34,924 nt of DNA from DATAQC01 sp046263055 (GCA_046263055.1 JBHELO010000029.1:1-34924); one strand, 5' to 3'. Counted from the stretch's first letter, positions 1 to 7,899 are shown. Made by a program: numbers and translations. Notes: generated from the letters alone by a model not told the origin.

Positions 1-141
1 ATGGCCCGCATCGTGGGCGGCCACGCCGCCTCCATCGCCATCCACGAAGCGTGCGGGTTCTCGCTGGTGGGCGTGGAGCGGGAGGTGGGTCGCAAGTTCG
101 GCCGCTGGCTCGACGTCGCCCTCATGCAACGACTCCTCTGA
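1..141 (+). CDS. GNAT N-acetyltransferase, phosphinothricin acetyltransferase-like (3' end only)
   Basis: The reading frame is open from the window edge to a TGA at 139-141 and gives the last 46 residues of a GNAT acetyltransferase. The segment GHAASIAIHEACGF followed by VGVEREVGRKFGRWLDVALM is the typical C-terminal signature of the phosphinothricin/methionine-sulfoximine acetyltransferase (Pat/Bar) subfamily, which transfers acetyl from acetyl-CoA to an amino group. Full members are about 165-180 residues, so roughly three quarters lies outside the window; the ATG at position 1 is probably an internal methionine. The substrate cannot be told from this piece. Family assignment is fairly sure. 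Confidence 0.8.
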   Translation: MARIVGGHAASIAIHEACGFSLVGVEREVGRKFGRWLDVALMQRLL

Positions 142-776
142 TCAGAGGCAATCTGCTTCCCCTCGTCGACGTGCGTCACGGTGTTCGTGGCGCGACAGGG
201 ATGCCGGGATGGCGCCGACGGAGCCGAGTAGCACCTACCGGTGCTGACCGGTTACCGACTCGGAGCCGGAGAGGCTCGTCCCCCGCCACTTGGAACGAGA
301 TGACCCATTTCAGCTGGGCGTGGCCCTCGATGGCATCACCAGTGCCGACTTCACCTTCCGTCAGCTCACCGACGGAACGCGCCCAGCCTCCGAGCTCATC
401 GCCCTGGGCGGCGGCTTCCTGGAGCGCCTCGACATCCAGCGGCTCATCGCCCCCCGTCCCCGTCCTCCACCCGACCAGGTCCCATGAGTACATGATGCCG
501 GGGGGACCGATCCCGTCGGCCGACCGACGACCACCGAGTACGCGCGCCCAGCGCGGTCACGGACTCGATGAGCGATCGCAGATCCGCGCCGGTGGCCCCA
601 CGGTGGCGATGGCGGGCATCATCCCAACAGCACTACAGCGGCAACAAGAGCTTCCCTTCGCGAATCGACGGCCGCATCGTCCGCCTCTACGGGGGCGAGA
701 TGCCGAACGGGTCGCAGATCAGGGAATTGCTGCTCCTCGTGATATCTCACTCGCCAGTTTTACGCAGCCGGCTTGT
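142..776. other. About 630 bp without a recognisable gene
   Basis: Open frames exist on both strands (for example 176-493 minus and 290-487 plus), but none reads like a known family, has a convincing ribosome binding site, or shows the codon pattern of the neighbours. The part from about 600 to 780 looks less GC-rich than the rest of the window. It lies between a gene end and a frameshifted gene, so decayed coding DNA is possible. No RNA gene or insertion sequence end was seen. Confidence 0.5.
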
Positions 777-1671
777 TCACCGTCCTTCTGTCATGGCTGC
801 AGGTCGGCGGAGCCGATTTCTCTTGGGTCGGTACACGGCCGTCAGAAGATCGGCGTCGAAGCCGGGTGACGTCTCGCCAGCGTGGATGAACCGGAAGAGG
901 GCGGCGGAAAGCACAGCCGACAGGGCCGAGGTCACGATGTCGACGACGATGACACCGGCGATGACAAACGTCCACAGCCCGGTGCTTCCAAACCCGAGCC
1001 ATCCGAGGAAAGCCGCGATCCCGAAGATCGGGAGCAGGACGAGACACACGGCGAACCCGATCGTCGCCTGAGCCGCAAGCTGGGTACCCCACCGTGAGCG
1101 AACGAGGTGGGCGCTCTGTCGGACGGCACTCACGGGACCTTGGGGTCGCTCGAACAGGATCACCGGAATGGCAAGGAATGTCGCGAAGTCCCAGGCCGCG
1201 TCGATGAGGTCGGCGACCCAGCGGCCGGGCTGTCTGAGGGCTGACAACAGGAGGGTGAACGTGCGCTCGAGGGGCCCGGAGAAATCCATAGCCGACCAAT
1301 GTGTGAAGCCGTCGGGCGGCGACCAGCCATCCTTCGACGAGCCCGCCCTCACCGCCAGCGAGGCGCATCCGGGCGGCACCGACGATCACCGCCTCCGAGA
1401 CAACGGCGAGCGAATGCAACACAACGAGCAATGGGAGGGATCTCCCGGCCACGACGAAGACGTTGCCTCCGAATGCGCCGTCGACACCGCCCCAGACGAG
1501 AACATCGACGCCCACCGCGGCGGCCCCGAGCACGACGGCTCCGAGCGACGCGAGCAGGAGTGACGGCACGGCCCGGAGGACAGCCCAAGAGCTACCTGCC
1601 AGCGCCCATCCGGCCTCCAGCGCGCCCAACACCGAACGCTTCTGCGGTTCAGCTTCTCGAGGGGTCGCCAC
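777..1671 (-). pseudogene. DUF6159-like integral membrane protein, frameshifted
   Basis: Two minus-strand frames join into one protein of about 297 residues. The N-terminal part starts at GTG 1671 (MATPREAEPQKRSVLGALE) and has hydrophobic segments near residues 25-60 and 75-95. It reads sensibly to VGYGFL near 1279. From about 1275 the sense continues in another frame: LERTFTLLLSALRQPGRW, then membrane segments including AWDFATFLAIPVILFE, SAVRQSAHLVRSRWG and a C-terminal AALFRFIHAGE. This order resembles the DUF6159 family of bacterial membrane proteins of unknown function. Removing one G from the GGGG run at 1271-1274 restores a single frame reading YGFLRALERTFTLLL. Either a real inactivating indel or a homopolymer sequencing error fits. 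Confidence 0.6.
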
Positions 1672-1800
1672 CGCCGGGCCTCCGACTTGCCTTTCGATCC
1701 ACGACGCGACTGTACGGGAAGGCGTCGTGGACGACGCCGGACAGCGAATGGGCGGGGGCCCGGGGAAGCACTCCTCCGGCGGCGAACTGCTCCCTTTTCG

Positions 1801-2353
1801 AACATCTCCCTCCGCCAGTTGGCGGCGACCGCGCCGGCCCTGGTCCTGGGGTTCCGGTGCCGGGTGTGCGAAAGGCCCAACCTCCGGGGCCTGCGGTCGG
1901 GCTTCTTTTGTGACCTGCTCCGAGCGCTGTGGCCGGCTCTGGCCGCTGGCCCGCTACCACCTGGACGACGAGTACCGGGCCCGCCACCGGGTGTCCGTGG
2001 CTCGCTGGGCGCTGGCCCACCCCGACAGCTGTCCCCCCGAGCGCGTGCGCTCGGCCGAGCGCAGCCTGGCCGGTAGCGCCACCGTCCGGGGCCGCTGGAC
2101 GGTGGCCGGAAGCCACGTGGAGCGGGCCCTCGACGAGGCCCGCTTCCTTCGAGTGGCGGTGGCCCGCCGATGGGGCCTGCCGTCCGGCGACGTTGGCGGT
2201 GACCGGTCGGGCGCCGGCGGCTCCGACCCGACGGGCGCCGACCCGACGGGCGCCGACCCGACGGGCGCCGACCCGACGGCCGCCGACCCGGCCGTCCCTG
2301 GGCGGATGAGGGCGTCGCCCATGGCCGCCCCAGCTCGGGCGCTGCCCGGGTGA
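1801..2353 (+). pseudogene. Possible zinc-ribbon-like hypothetical gene with frameshift
   Basis: I do not recognise a family. In one frame the sequence reads RQLAATAPALVLGFRCRVC and then a possible second half-ribbon ending SGFFC at about 1911. In the next frame it continues as TCSERCGRLWPLARYHLDDE and a charged helical stretch (VERALDEARFLRVAVARRWG), ending at a TGA at 2351-2353. Skipping one base near 1912 joins the CxxC pair to a second group of cysteines, which would make a small zinc-binding fold. The tail carries the DPTGA repeats described separately. No good start codon was found (TTG 1819 is one option). This could instead be a chance open frame in GC-rich DNA. Confidence 0.3.
2225..2290 (+). 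repeat. 15-bp tandem repeat, 4.4 units
   Basis: The unit GACCCGACGGGCGCC occurs three times exactly (2225-2269), a fourth time with one change (2270-2284), and then a partial unit follows. In the plus frame of the preceding candidate gene it encodes DPTGA repeats. Such an in-frame pentapeptide repeat is prone to slippage and probably forms a flexible tail if translated. Confidence 0.9.
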
Positions 2354-2434
2354 CGGCCCGAGCCTGGCTCCCGCTCGGTGTGCTCCTGGCGGGCCGCCGG
2401 GGCCGGAGGCCGCCGCCGGCTGGCACAATGCGCC

Positions 2435-3052
2435 ATGGCCGTGGTGGCCGTGTTCCATTCGGTGCTGGGCGTCCGACCGGGGGTGGAGGAGGCGGCCGGG
2501 CGGCTTCGGGCCGCCGGCCACGAGGTGCGGGTTGTGGACCAATACGACGGCCGGGTCTTCGACGACTACGGCGAGGCGGGGGCGTTCGCCGAGAGCGTGG
2601 GCTACCCGGAGCTGATGGCGCGAGCCGCGGCGGCGGTGGCGGACCTGCCCGCCGGCGCGGTGGTGGCCGGATCCTCCAACGGCGGCGGGATGGCCGAGTA
2701 CGTCGCCACCCAGCGGCCGGTGGCGGGCGTACTGATGCTGTCGGGGCCGCTGCCCCTCTCGATGATCGGTGTCGACGCCTGGCCCGCCGGCGTCCCCGCC
2801 CAGGTGCACTACACGGTGGACGACCCCTTCCGGCGCCAAGAGGGCATCGACGCCGTGCTGGCCGACATCCGGGCCGCGGGCGCCGAGGTGGAGATGTTCG
2901 GCTATCGGGGACGGGGCCACCTGTTCACCGACCCGGCCCTGCCCGACGAGTACGACGCCGACGCCGCCGACCTGCTGTGGGGCCGTGTCCTCGGGTTCCT
3001 CCGACGCCGGGATGCGGACATGGTGGGCCGGGAAGGATTCGAACCTTCGTAG
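2435..3052 (+). CDS. Dienelactone hydrolase-like alpha/beta hydrolase
   Basis: A 205-residue protein starting MAVVAVFHSVLGVRPGVEEA. The N-terminal strand and the loop after it match the dienelactone hydrolase group. The nucleophile elbow is GSSNGGG (G79-S80-S81-N82-G83), making S81 the likely nucleophile; the acid is D129 or D130 in YTVDDPF, and H162 in RGRGHLF is the likely catalytic histidine. These give a complete serine triad, whereas classical dienelactone hydrolases use cysteine. The protein should be a soluble esterase/hydrolase of unknown substrate. The ATG at 2435 was preferred because family similarity begins there. The last ten residues (MVGREGFEPS) are encoded antisense to the 3' part of the tRNA-Tyr gene, and the TAG stop lies inside that gene. 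Confidence 0.75.
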   Translation: MAVVAVFHSVLGVRPGVEEAAGRLRAAGHEVRVVDQYDGRVFDDYGEAGAFAESVGYPELMARAAAAVADLPAGAVVAGSSNGGGMAEYVATQRPVAGVLMLSGPLPLSMIGVDAWPAGVPAQVHYTVDDPFRRQEGIDAVLADIRAAGAEVEMFGYRGRGHLFTDPALPDEYDADAADLLWGRVLGFLRRRDADMVGREGFEPS

Positions 3053-3105
3053 GCTGAGCCGGCAGATTTACAGTCTGCTCCCTTTGGCCGCTTGGGTACC
3101 GACCC
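3021..3105 (-). tRNA. tRNA-Tyr (GTA)
   Basis: An 85-nt class II tRNA on the minus strand. The acceptor strands GGGTCGG and CCGGCCC pair fully (one G-T), followed by discriminator A and an encoded CCA at 3021-3023. The T arm is GAAGG-TTCGAAT-CCTTC. The anticodon stem GCAGA/TCTGC encloses CTGTAAA with anticodon GTA at plus positions 3069-3071. The long variable arm (CGGCTCAGCCTACG region) is expected for bacterial tRNA-Tyr. The 3' end overlaps the convergent hydrolase gene by 32 nt, and the 5' end is only 28 nt from the divergent yajQ start. Confidence 0.97.
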
Positions 3106-3133
3106 GTCCTGGGAGGCACGATAGCGTCTGGCC
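3106..3133. promoter_or_regulatory. Compact divergent promoter region for tRNA-Tyr and yajQ
   Basis: Only 28 nt separate the tRNA 5' end from the yajQ GTG. The segment ACGATAGCGT (3118-3127) offers a TAGCGT -10-like hexamer on the plus strand about 6 nt before the yajQ start, and TATCGT on the minus strand about 12 nt before the tRNA 5' end. There is no Shine-Dalgarno motif in front of yajQ, so a leaderless yajQ transcript is possible. The -35 elements would have to lie inside the flanking genes and are not obvious. Confidence 0.3.
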
Positions 3134-3622
3134 GTGCCCACCTTCGACGTCGTCTCCGAGGTCGACCTCCAGGAGGTTCGCAACGCGGTGGACCAGGCGT
3201 CCCGGGAGGTCACGACCCGGTTCGACTTCAAGGACACCGGCTCCGGCCTGGAGCTGGGGGACGGCGAGATCCGCCTCCACTCGGCCACCGAGGACCGCCT
3301 GCGGGCCCTCGTCCAGGTGCTGGAGGAGAAGCTGGTCCGCCGCTCGGTCCCGCTGAAGGCCCTGTCCTACGGGAAGGTGGAGGAGGCGGCCAAGGGCACG
3401 GTCCGCCAGGTGGCCACCATCAAAGCCGGCATCACCGACCCCAAGTCCCGGGAGATCAACCGCTTCATCAAGGACCGGGCGGCCAAGGGCGTCTCGTCCC
3501 AGACCCAGGGCGACCAGCTTCGGGTGTCCGCCAAGAAGCGCGACGACCTCCAAGCCGTCATCGCCGCCCTCCGGGAGCACGACTTCGGCCTCCCCCTCCA
3601 GTTCAAGAACTTCCGCGACTAG
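3134..3622 (+). CDS. yajQ: YajQ family nucleotide-binding protein
   Basis: A 162-residue protein matching the YajQ/DUF520 family over its whole length, from PTFDVVSEVDLQEVRNAVDQ to the C-terminal FGLPLQFKNFRD. Hallmarks include TTRFDFKDTGS, RLRALVQVLEEKLVRR, and the KEINRFIKD-like segment SREINRFIKDRAAKGVSSQ followed by LRVSAKKRDDLQAVI. YajQ proteins are small cytoplasmic two-domain proteins; some members (the XC_3703 type) bind cyclic di-GMP, and older work reports tRNA or nucleotide binding. The ligand here cannot be inferred from sequence. The GTG start at 3134 is the family N-terminus. The gene stands alone, divergent from tRNA-Tyr and convergent with the M23 peptidase gene. Confidence 0.93.
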   Translation: MPTFDVVSEVDLQEVRNAVDQASREVTTRFDFKDTGSGLELGDGEIRLHSATEDRLRALVQVLEEKLVRRSVPLKALSYGKVEEAAKGTVRQVATIKAGITDPKSREINRFIKDRAAKGVSSQTQGDQLRVSAKKRDDLQAVIAALREHDFGLPLQFKNFRD

Positions 3623-3636
3623 CCAGGACCTGGTCC

Positions 3637-3660
3637 CGGCGAGGAGGGGCAGCCCCGCCG
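3637..3660. terminator. GC-rich hairpin between convergent yajQ and the M23 peptidase gene
   Basis: The segment CGGCG-AGGA-GGGG-CAG-CCCC-GCCG can fold into a stem with a 4-nt bulge, 14 nt after the yajQ stop. There is no T run, as is common for actinobacterial terminators. It could serve both convergent genes. Confidence 0.35.
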
Positions 3661-3710
3661 AGGGCTCACCCAGTTGACGTTCGGCCGAAGGCCCGGGGGA
3701 CGGAGGCCCG

Positions 3711-4850
3711 CTAGGAGGCGTCGCCCACGAGGGCGACCTGCAGGAGCCCGGGGGTGAGCGGGGCGAGGAGGGCGTCGGAGGTGTCCTGGGCGTTTTGCCA
3801 GGCGTCGAGGAGAGCGGCGTCGGCCTGGGCCTTGTCGGCCAGCCCCCGGGCCGCCCGCAGGTCGGTGAGGCGCATGGACCCGGTGGAGGTGGCGGAGACG
3901 AGGACGTCGCCGTCGGCGGTGGCGGCCAGGCCCTGGTCGAACTGGCGGAGGCGGCCGGCGTCGACCACCGCCTGGGGGACGCCCACCTGGTAGCTGGCCA
4001 CGATGTTGGCCACGTTGGCGAGCGCCTCGTCGAGCCAGTGGTCGAGGATGGGCTTGGGGTTGACCGCCGCCCCGCCATGGGGGTGCACCTCGAAGTGCAG
4101 GTGGAAGAACCCGGCGGCGTCACCGGTGTCGCCCACGTAGCCGACGATCTGGCCCTGGGTGACCCTGGACCCCGAAGGGATCTTGGCGTAGGAGTCCAGG
4201 TGGCACATGTAGTAGTAGGTGCCGTCGGCCAAGGTCACATAGGCCGCGTTCCCGCCGAGGGGGTCGGCCCCGAACCGCACGGTGCCGGCGTCGGGGGCCC
4301 GGACCGGGGTGTCCTTGGCCGCCGCGATGTCGTTGCCCTGGTGAAGGTGGAACCCGCCCGAGAACCGGGGCGTGAGGAAGTCGTCCTGGTAGGCGGCCTG
4401 CCCGGCCACCGGGAAGTGGCCCATGCCCACCACCGCCGCGTCCTCGGGGCTGAGCCCGATGTCGACCAACTGGCGGAGGGCGGCCATCAGCTCGGCGGTG
4501 CTGCGGCCGCCGGTACGGCGGATGGAGTTGATGATGGCCTGGGCGTCGGCCGGGACCACGTTGGGGGGCGTGGTCGTGGTGGTGGTGGTGGTTGCCCCCT
4601 TGCCCGAGGCCGGGCCGGTGGGCGAGCCGGGCGCCGCGCCACCGGGAGCGGCGGGGCTGGCCGTGGGCGGGGGCTTGGGCACGGTGGTCCCGCCCCCGAG
4701 GAGCTTGCTGAGCAGCCCCTGCAACGGGTTGGTGGTGGGCGGGGCGGTCGGAGCGGCGCCCGCGGGTGACGCGGCGGCCAGCCAGCCGGCGACCACCGCC
4801 ACCACGGCCAAGGACGCGCAGGCGCGCAGGAGACGATCCCGAGGCGACAC
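3711..4850 (-). CDS. Secreted M23 family metallopeptidase (LytM-like)
   Basis: A 379-residue exported protein. Residues 1-32 form a signal peptide (basic start MSPRDRLLRA, hydrophobic core ASLAVVAVVAGWLAAA, cleavage near AGA-AP). A Pro/Thr/Gly-rich linker follows (about 33-100, with a run of eight threonines near 87-94), then a helical segment and an M23 domain from about 145 to 275. Zinc ligands are H170 and D174 (HxxxD in HQGND) and H252 in HLHFEVH; H217 and H250 fit the catalytic histidines. M23 enzymes cut peptide cross-links in peptidoglycan, but some are regulators. The GTG start at 4850 is supported by a GGAGG a few bases upstream. About 100 helical residues follow the peptidase domain. 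The gene is convergent with yajQ. Confidence 0.88.
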   Translation of the reverse strand: MSPRDRLLRACASLAVVAVVAGWLAAASPAGAAPTAPPTTNPLQGLLSKLLGGGTTVPKPPPTASPAAPGGAAPGSPTGPASGKGATTTTTTTTPPNVVPADAQAIINSIRRTGGRSTAELMAALRQLVDIGLSPEDAAVVGMGHFPVAGQAAYQDDFLTPRFSGGFHLHQGNDIAAAKDTPVRAPDAGTVRFGADPLGGNAAYVTLADGTYYYMCHLDSYAKIPSGSRVTQGQIVGYVGDTGDAAGFFHLHFEVHPHGGAAVNPKPILDHWLDEALANVANIVASYQVGVPQAVVDAGRLRQFDQGLAATADGDVLVSATSTGSMRLTDLRAARGLADKAQADAALLDAWQNAQDTSDALLAPLTPGLLQVALVGDAS

Positions 4851-4924
4851 GACCCTCCTCAGTTCGCCACCCTCCCGGCCATTCCCTTCTTCCCCTCCCC
4901 GTCGGCGAAGGGCCAGAAGCTTAT

Positions 4925-4958
4925 GCCTCCCGGTCCGGGCCGTGCCGGACAGGGAGGC
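4925..4958 (-). terminator. Strong stem-loop after htpX
   Basis: GCCTCCC-G-GTCCGG, loop GCCGTG, CCGGAC-A-GGGAGGC: thirteen paired bases with one G-A mismatch and a 6-nt loop. It starts 7 nt beyond the htpX stop and lies before the M23 gene on the same strand. There is no U-rich tail. It is a likely terminator or processing hairpin separating the two genes. Confidence 0.55.
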
Positions 4959-4965
4959 AGGAAGG

Positions 4966-5820
4966 CTACCGCCAGTCGCCCGACCGCAGGCGGGCGATGC
5001 GCTGGTCCATCGGCGGGTGGGTGCTCCACAGGTTGGCGAACTGCACCCGGCGGCCGGTGAGGGGGTTCACGATGAACTTGGACGCCTGGGCGGGGTCGAC
5101 GTCCATGGGGATGGCCCGGGCGCCCTGCTCGAGCTTGGCCAGGGCCCGGGCGAGGGGCTCGCCGTCGGCGATGAGGCGGGCGCCACTGCGGTCGGCCTCG
5201 AACTCCCGGCTCCGGCTCAGCGCGGCCTGGAGCAGGAAGGCGGCCAGCGGTGCCAGGATCATCAGGGCCAGCTCGCCGAAGACGTTGCCCCGGCGGTCGT
5301 CGCCCCCGCCCCCGCCGCCGAACATGGCCCCGAACATGGCCATGCGGGCCACGAGGGTGATGCCCATGGCCAGGGCGGCGGCCACCGAGCCGATGAGGAT
5401 GTCACGGTTGCCGACGTGGCTGATCTCGTGGGCCAGCACGCCCCGGAGCTCGTCCCAGTCCAGGATGTCGAGGATGCCCCGGGTGACGGCCACCGCCGCG
5501 TGGTTCGGATTGCGGCCGGTGGCGAAGGCGTTGGGCTGGCGGTCAGGGGTGACGTACAGCGTGGGCATGGGCATGCCCGCGGCCGTCGTCAGCTCCCGGA
5601 CCACCCGGTAGTACTCGGGCATCTCCGCCTCGCTCACGGGCACGGCCCGGGCCGAGCGGATGGCCAGCTTGTCGGAGAACCAGTAGGAGCCACCGACGAA
5701 GACCAGCCCGAGGATCAAACCCACGTAAAGGCCGCCCTGCCCGAAGAACGACCCGATCAGCATCAGCAGCCCGCCGAAGGCGGCCAGCAGCACAGCGGTC
5801 TTGACGGTGTTCCTGCTCAT
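4966..5820 (-). CDS. htpX: Membrane zinc protease HtpX (M48B)
   Basis: A 284-residue integral membrane metalloprotease of normal family length. Two N-terminal transmembrane segments (about 7-25 and 30-48) precede a cytosolic domain with zinc motif H131-E132-I-S-H135; the third ligand is E206 in SRSREFEADRSGA. Two further hydrophobic segments lie at about 141-170 and 182-200, and the conserved STHPPMDQRIARL ends the protein. HtpX degrades misfolded membrane proteins, in E. coli together with FtsH. A Gly-rich loop (GGGGGGDD, about 168-175) lies between the last two segments. The ATG at 5820 has a strong, duplicated purine-rich ribosome binding region. It is a single gene between acsA and the M23 gene, with a stem-loop after it. 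Confidence 0.95.
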   Translation of the reverse strand: MSRNTVKTAVLLAAFGGLLMLIGSFFGQGGLYVGLILGLVFVGGSYWFSDKLAIRSARAVPVSEAEMPEYYRVVRELTTAAGMPMPTLYVTPDRQPNAFATGRNPNHAAVAVTRGILDILDWDELRGVLAHEISHVGNRDILIGSVAAALAMGITLVARMAMFGAMFGGGGGGDDRRGNVFGELALMILAPLAAFLLQAALSRSREFEADRSGARLIADGEPLARALAKLEQGARAIPMDVDPAQASKFIVNPLTGRRVQFANLWSTHPPMDQRIARLRSGDWR

Positions 5821-5846
5821 GGTTCCTTCCTCTCGCGTTCCTTCCT
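5821..5846 (-). promoter_or_regulatory. Duplicated Shine-Dalgarno-like motif before htpX
   Basis: On the minus strand AGGAAGGAAC occurs twice, 15 nt apart (plus positions 5837-5846 and 5822-5831). The nearer copy sits directly before the ATG and the farther one about 16 nt upstream. Both can pair with the 16S 3' end. Confidence 0.5.
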
Positions 5847-5913
5847 CACAACGCCGCGGCAGGCTCGCGCGTTCCGGTTCCGGTTCCGGCCCCGGCGTGG
5901 CTCGCGTCGGTCA

Positions 5914-7866
5914 CTACTCGCCGCCTGTGGCCGCCCGGCGCTTGATCTCGTCCACCACGTCGGCGTCGGCCAGGGTGGTGGTGTCGCCCAGGTCCCGGCC
6001 CTCGGCCACGTCGCGCAGGAGGCGGCGCATGATCTTGCCGCTGCGGGTCTTGGGCAGGTCGTCGGTGAAGATCACCGTCTTGGGGCGGGCCGTCTTGCCG
6101 ATCCGGCGGGCGACGTGAGCCCGTAGCGCCTCGCCGTGCTCCTCGTCGGGCTCGGCGTCGGCCTTCAGGATGACGTAGGCGATGATGGCCTGGCCGGTGT
6201 CGGGATCCTTGGTTCCCACCACCGCCGCCTCGGCCACCGACGGGTGGTCGACCAGGGCCGATTCCACCTCGGCGCTGGAGATGCGGTGGCCGGATACGTT
6301 CATCACGTCGTCCACCCGGCCCATGAACCAGACGTAGCCCTCCCCGTCCACCCGGGCCCCGTCGCCGGCCAGGTACCGCCCCTCGAAGCGACTCCAGTAG
6401 GTCTCCCGGTAGCGCTCGGGGTCGCCGTACAGGCCGCGCAGCATGGACGGCCAGGGCTGGGTGATCGTCAGGTAGCCGCCGCCCGTCTCCACCCGGCGAC
6501 CCTGGTCGTCCACCACCTCGGCGGCGATGCCCGGCAACGGGAAGGTGGCCGACCCCGGCCGCAGGGTGGTGGCCCCCGGCAGGGGACTGATCATGATGGC
6601 CCCCGTCTCCGTCTGCCACCACGTGTCCATGACCGGGCAGCGGCCGCCGCCGATGGTGGTGTGGTACCAGACCCAGGCCTCGGGATTGATGGGCTCGCCG
6701 ACGCTGCCCAGAACCCGCAGGGACGACAGGTCGTGGGCCTCGGGGAACCGGGTGCCCCACTTCATGAACGCCCGGATGGCGGTGGGGGCGGTGTAGAGGA
6801 TCGTCACCCCGTACGTCTCCACCAGAGACCACCATCGGTCCTTGTCGGGGAAGTCGGGGGCGCCCTCGTACATGACCGACGTGGCGCCGTTGGCCAGGGG
6901 CCCGTAGACGATGTAGCTGTGCCCGGTGACCCAGCCGATGTCGGCCGCGCACCAGTACACGTCCTTCTCGGGGTGGAGGTCGAACACGTAGCGGTGGGTG
7001 AAGGCCACCTGGGTGAGGTAGCCGCCCGAGGTGTGCATGATGCCCTTGGGCTTGGCCGTGGTGCCCGAGGTGTACAGGAGGTAGAGCAGGTCCTCGGCGT
7101 CCATCGGCTCGGCCGGGCACTCGGCGTCGGCGTCGGCCATGACGTCGGCCCACCAGTGGTCGCGGCCCTCCGCCATCTCCACCGGCTCGCCGGTGCGGCG
7201 GACCACCACCACCTGGCGGATGCTGGGCGTGTCGGCCAGGGCCTCGTCGGCGCTTGCCTTGAGGGGTACGGCCTTCCCGCGCCGCCAGCCGCCGTCCGCG
7301 GTCACCAGCACGGTGGCCTCGGCGTCGTTGATGCGGTCGCGCAGTGAGTCGGCCGAGAAGCCGGCGAAGACCACGGAGTGGGGGGCACCGATGCGGGCGC
7401 AGGCCAGCATGGCCACGGGCAGCTCGGGGATCATCGGCATGTAGATGGCCACCCGGTCGCCCTTGGCCACGCCCAGGCCCTTGAGGACATTGGCGAAGCG
7501 GGACACCTCGTCGCGCAGCTCGGCGTAGGTGATGCTGCGGGTGTCGCCCGGCTCGCCCTCCCAGTGGTAGGCGACACGGTCCCCGTGGCCGGCCTCCACG
7601 TGACGGTCCACGCAGTTGTGGGCCACGTTGAGCCGCCCGCCCACGAACCACTTGGCGTAGGGCAGGTCCCAGTCCAGGATGGTGCGCCAGTCCTCGGCCC
7701 AGTCCAGGAGGTCGGCGGCCTGGCGGGCCCAGAAGCCCTGCCAGTCACGCTCCGCCTCCTCGTACATGGAGGTGCCCACCACGAGGGCGTCCCGCTTGAA
7801 CTCCTCGGGCGGCGGGAACGTGCGGTCCTCGAGCTGGTAGGCCTCGATGGTGGCGGGATCGGCCAA
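5914..7866 (-). CDS. acsA: Acetyl-CoA synthetase (AMP-forming)
   Basis: A 650-residue cytoplasmic enzyme that makes acetyl-CoA from acetate, ATP and CoA through acetyl-AMP. The length is typical. The N-terminal ACS segment contains DWDLPYAKWFVGGRLNVAHN. The P-loop-like A3 motif is YTSGTTAKPKG (265-275). The A5 motif WWQTETG is present, with the tryptophan that restricts the acyl pocket to acetate. A7/A8 are YLAGDGARVDGEGYVWFMGR and DDVMNVSGHRIS. The C-terminal RSGKIMRRLLR carries K611, the lysine acetylated in regulated homologues. The start is TTG at 7866, preceded by GGGGGA at good spacing. It is separated from midA by the 27-bp repeat array, so probably has its own promoter; its stop lies 93 nt from htpX. 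Confidence 0.96.
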   Translation of the reverse strand: MADPATIEAYQLEDRTFPPPEEFKRDALVVGTSMYEEAERDWQGFWARQAADLLDWAEDWRTILDWDLPYAKWFVGGRLNVAHNCVDRHVEAGHGDRVAYHWEGEPGDTRSITYAELRDEVSRFANVLKGLGVAKGDRVAIYMPMIPELPVAMLACARIGAPHSVVFAGFSADSLRDRINDAEATVLVTADGGWRRGKAVPLKASADEALADTPSIRQVVVVRRTGEPVEMAEGRDHWWADVMADADAECPAEPMDAEDLLYLLYTSGTTAKPKGIMHTSGGYLTQVAFTHRYVFDLHPEKDVYWCAADIGWVTGHSYIVYGPLANGATSVMYEGAPDFPDKDRWWSLVETYGVTILYTAPTAIRAFMKWGTRFPEAHDLSSLRVLGSVGEPINPEAWVWYHTTIGGGRCPVMDTWWQTETGAIMISPLPGATTLRPGSATFPLPGIAAEVVDDQGRRVETGGGYLTITQPWPSMLRGLYGDPERYRETYWSRFEGRYLAGDGARVDGEGYVWFMGRVDDVMNVSGHRISSAEVESALVDHPSVAEAAVVGTKDPDTGQAIIAYVILKADAEPDEEHGEALRAHVARRIGKTARPKTVIFTDDLPKTRSGKIMRRLLRDVAEGRDLGDTTTLADADVVDEIKRRAATGGE

Positions 7867-7899
7867 CTGCGTTCCCCCTTCGGGTCGTCCGTGCTGTGC

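Noticed and set aside
176..493. Minus-strand frame of 105 codons
   Set aside because: It has moderately protein-like text but no ribosome binding site, no family recognised, and a low-complexity C-terminus. Left as unassigned sequence.
51..869. A 272-codon plus-strand frame at the left edge
   Set aside because: It overlaps the GNAT gene in another frame and runs into the DUF6159-like gene on the other strand; composition is Ser/Pro/Arg-rich without motifs.
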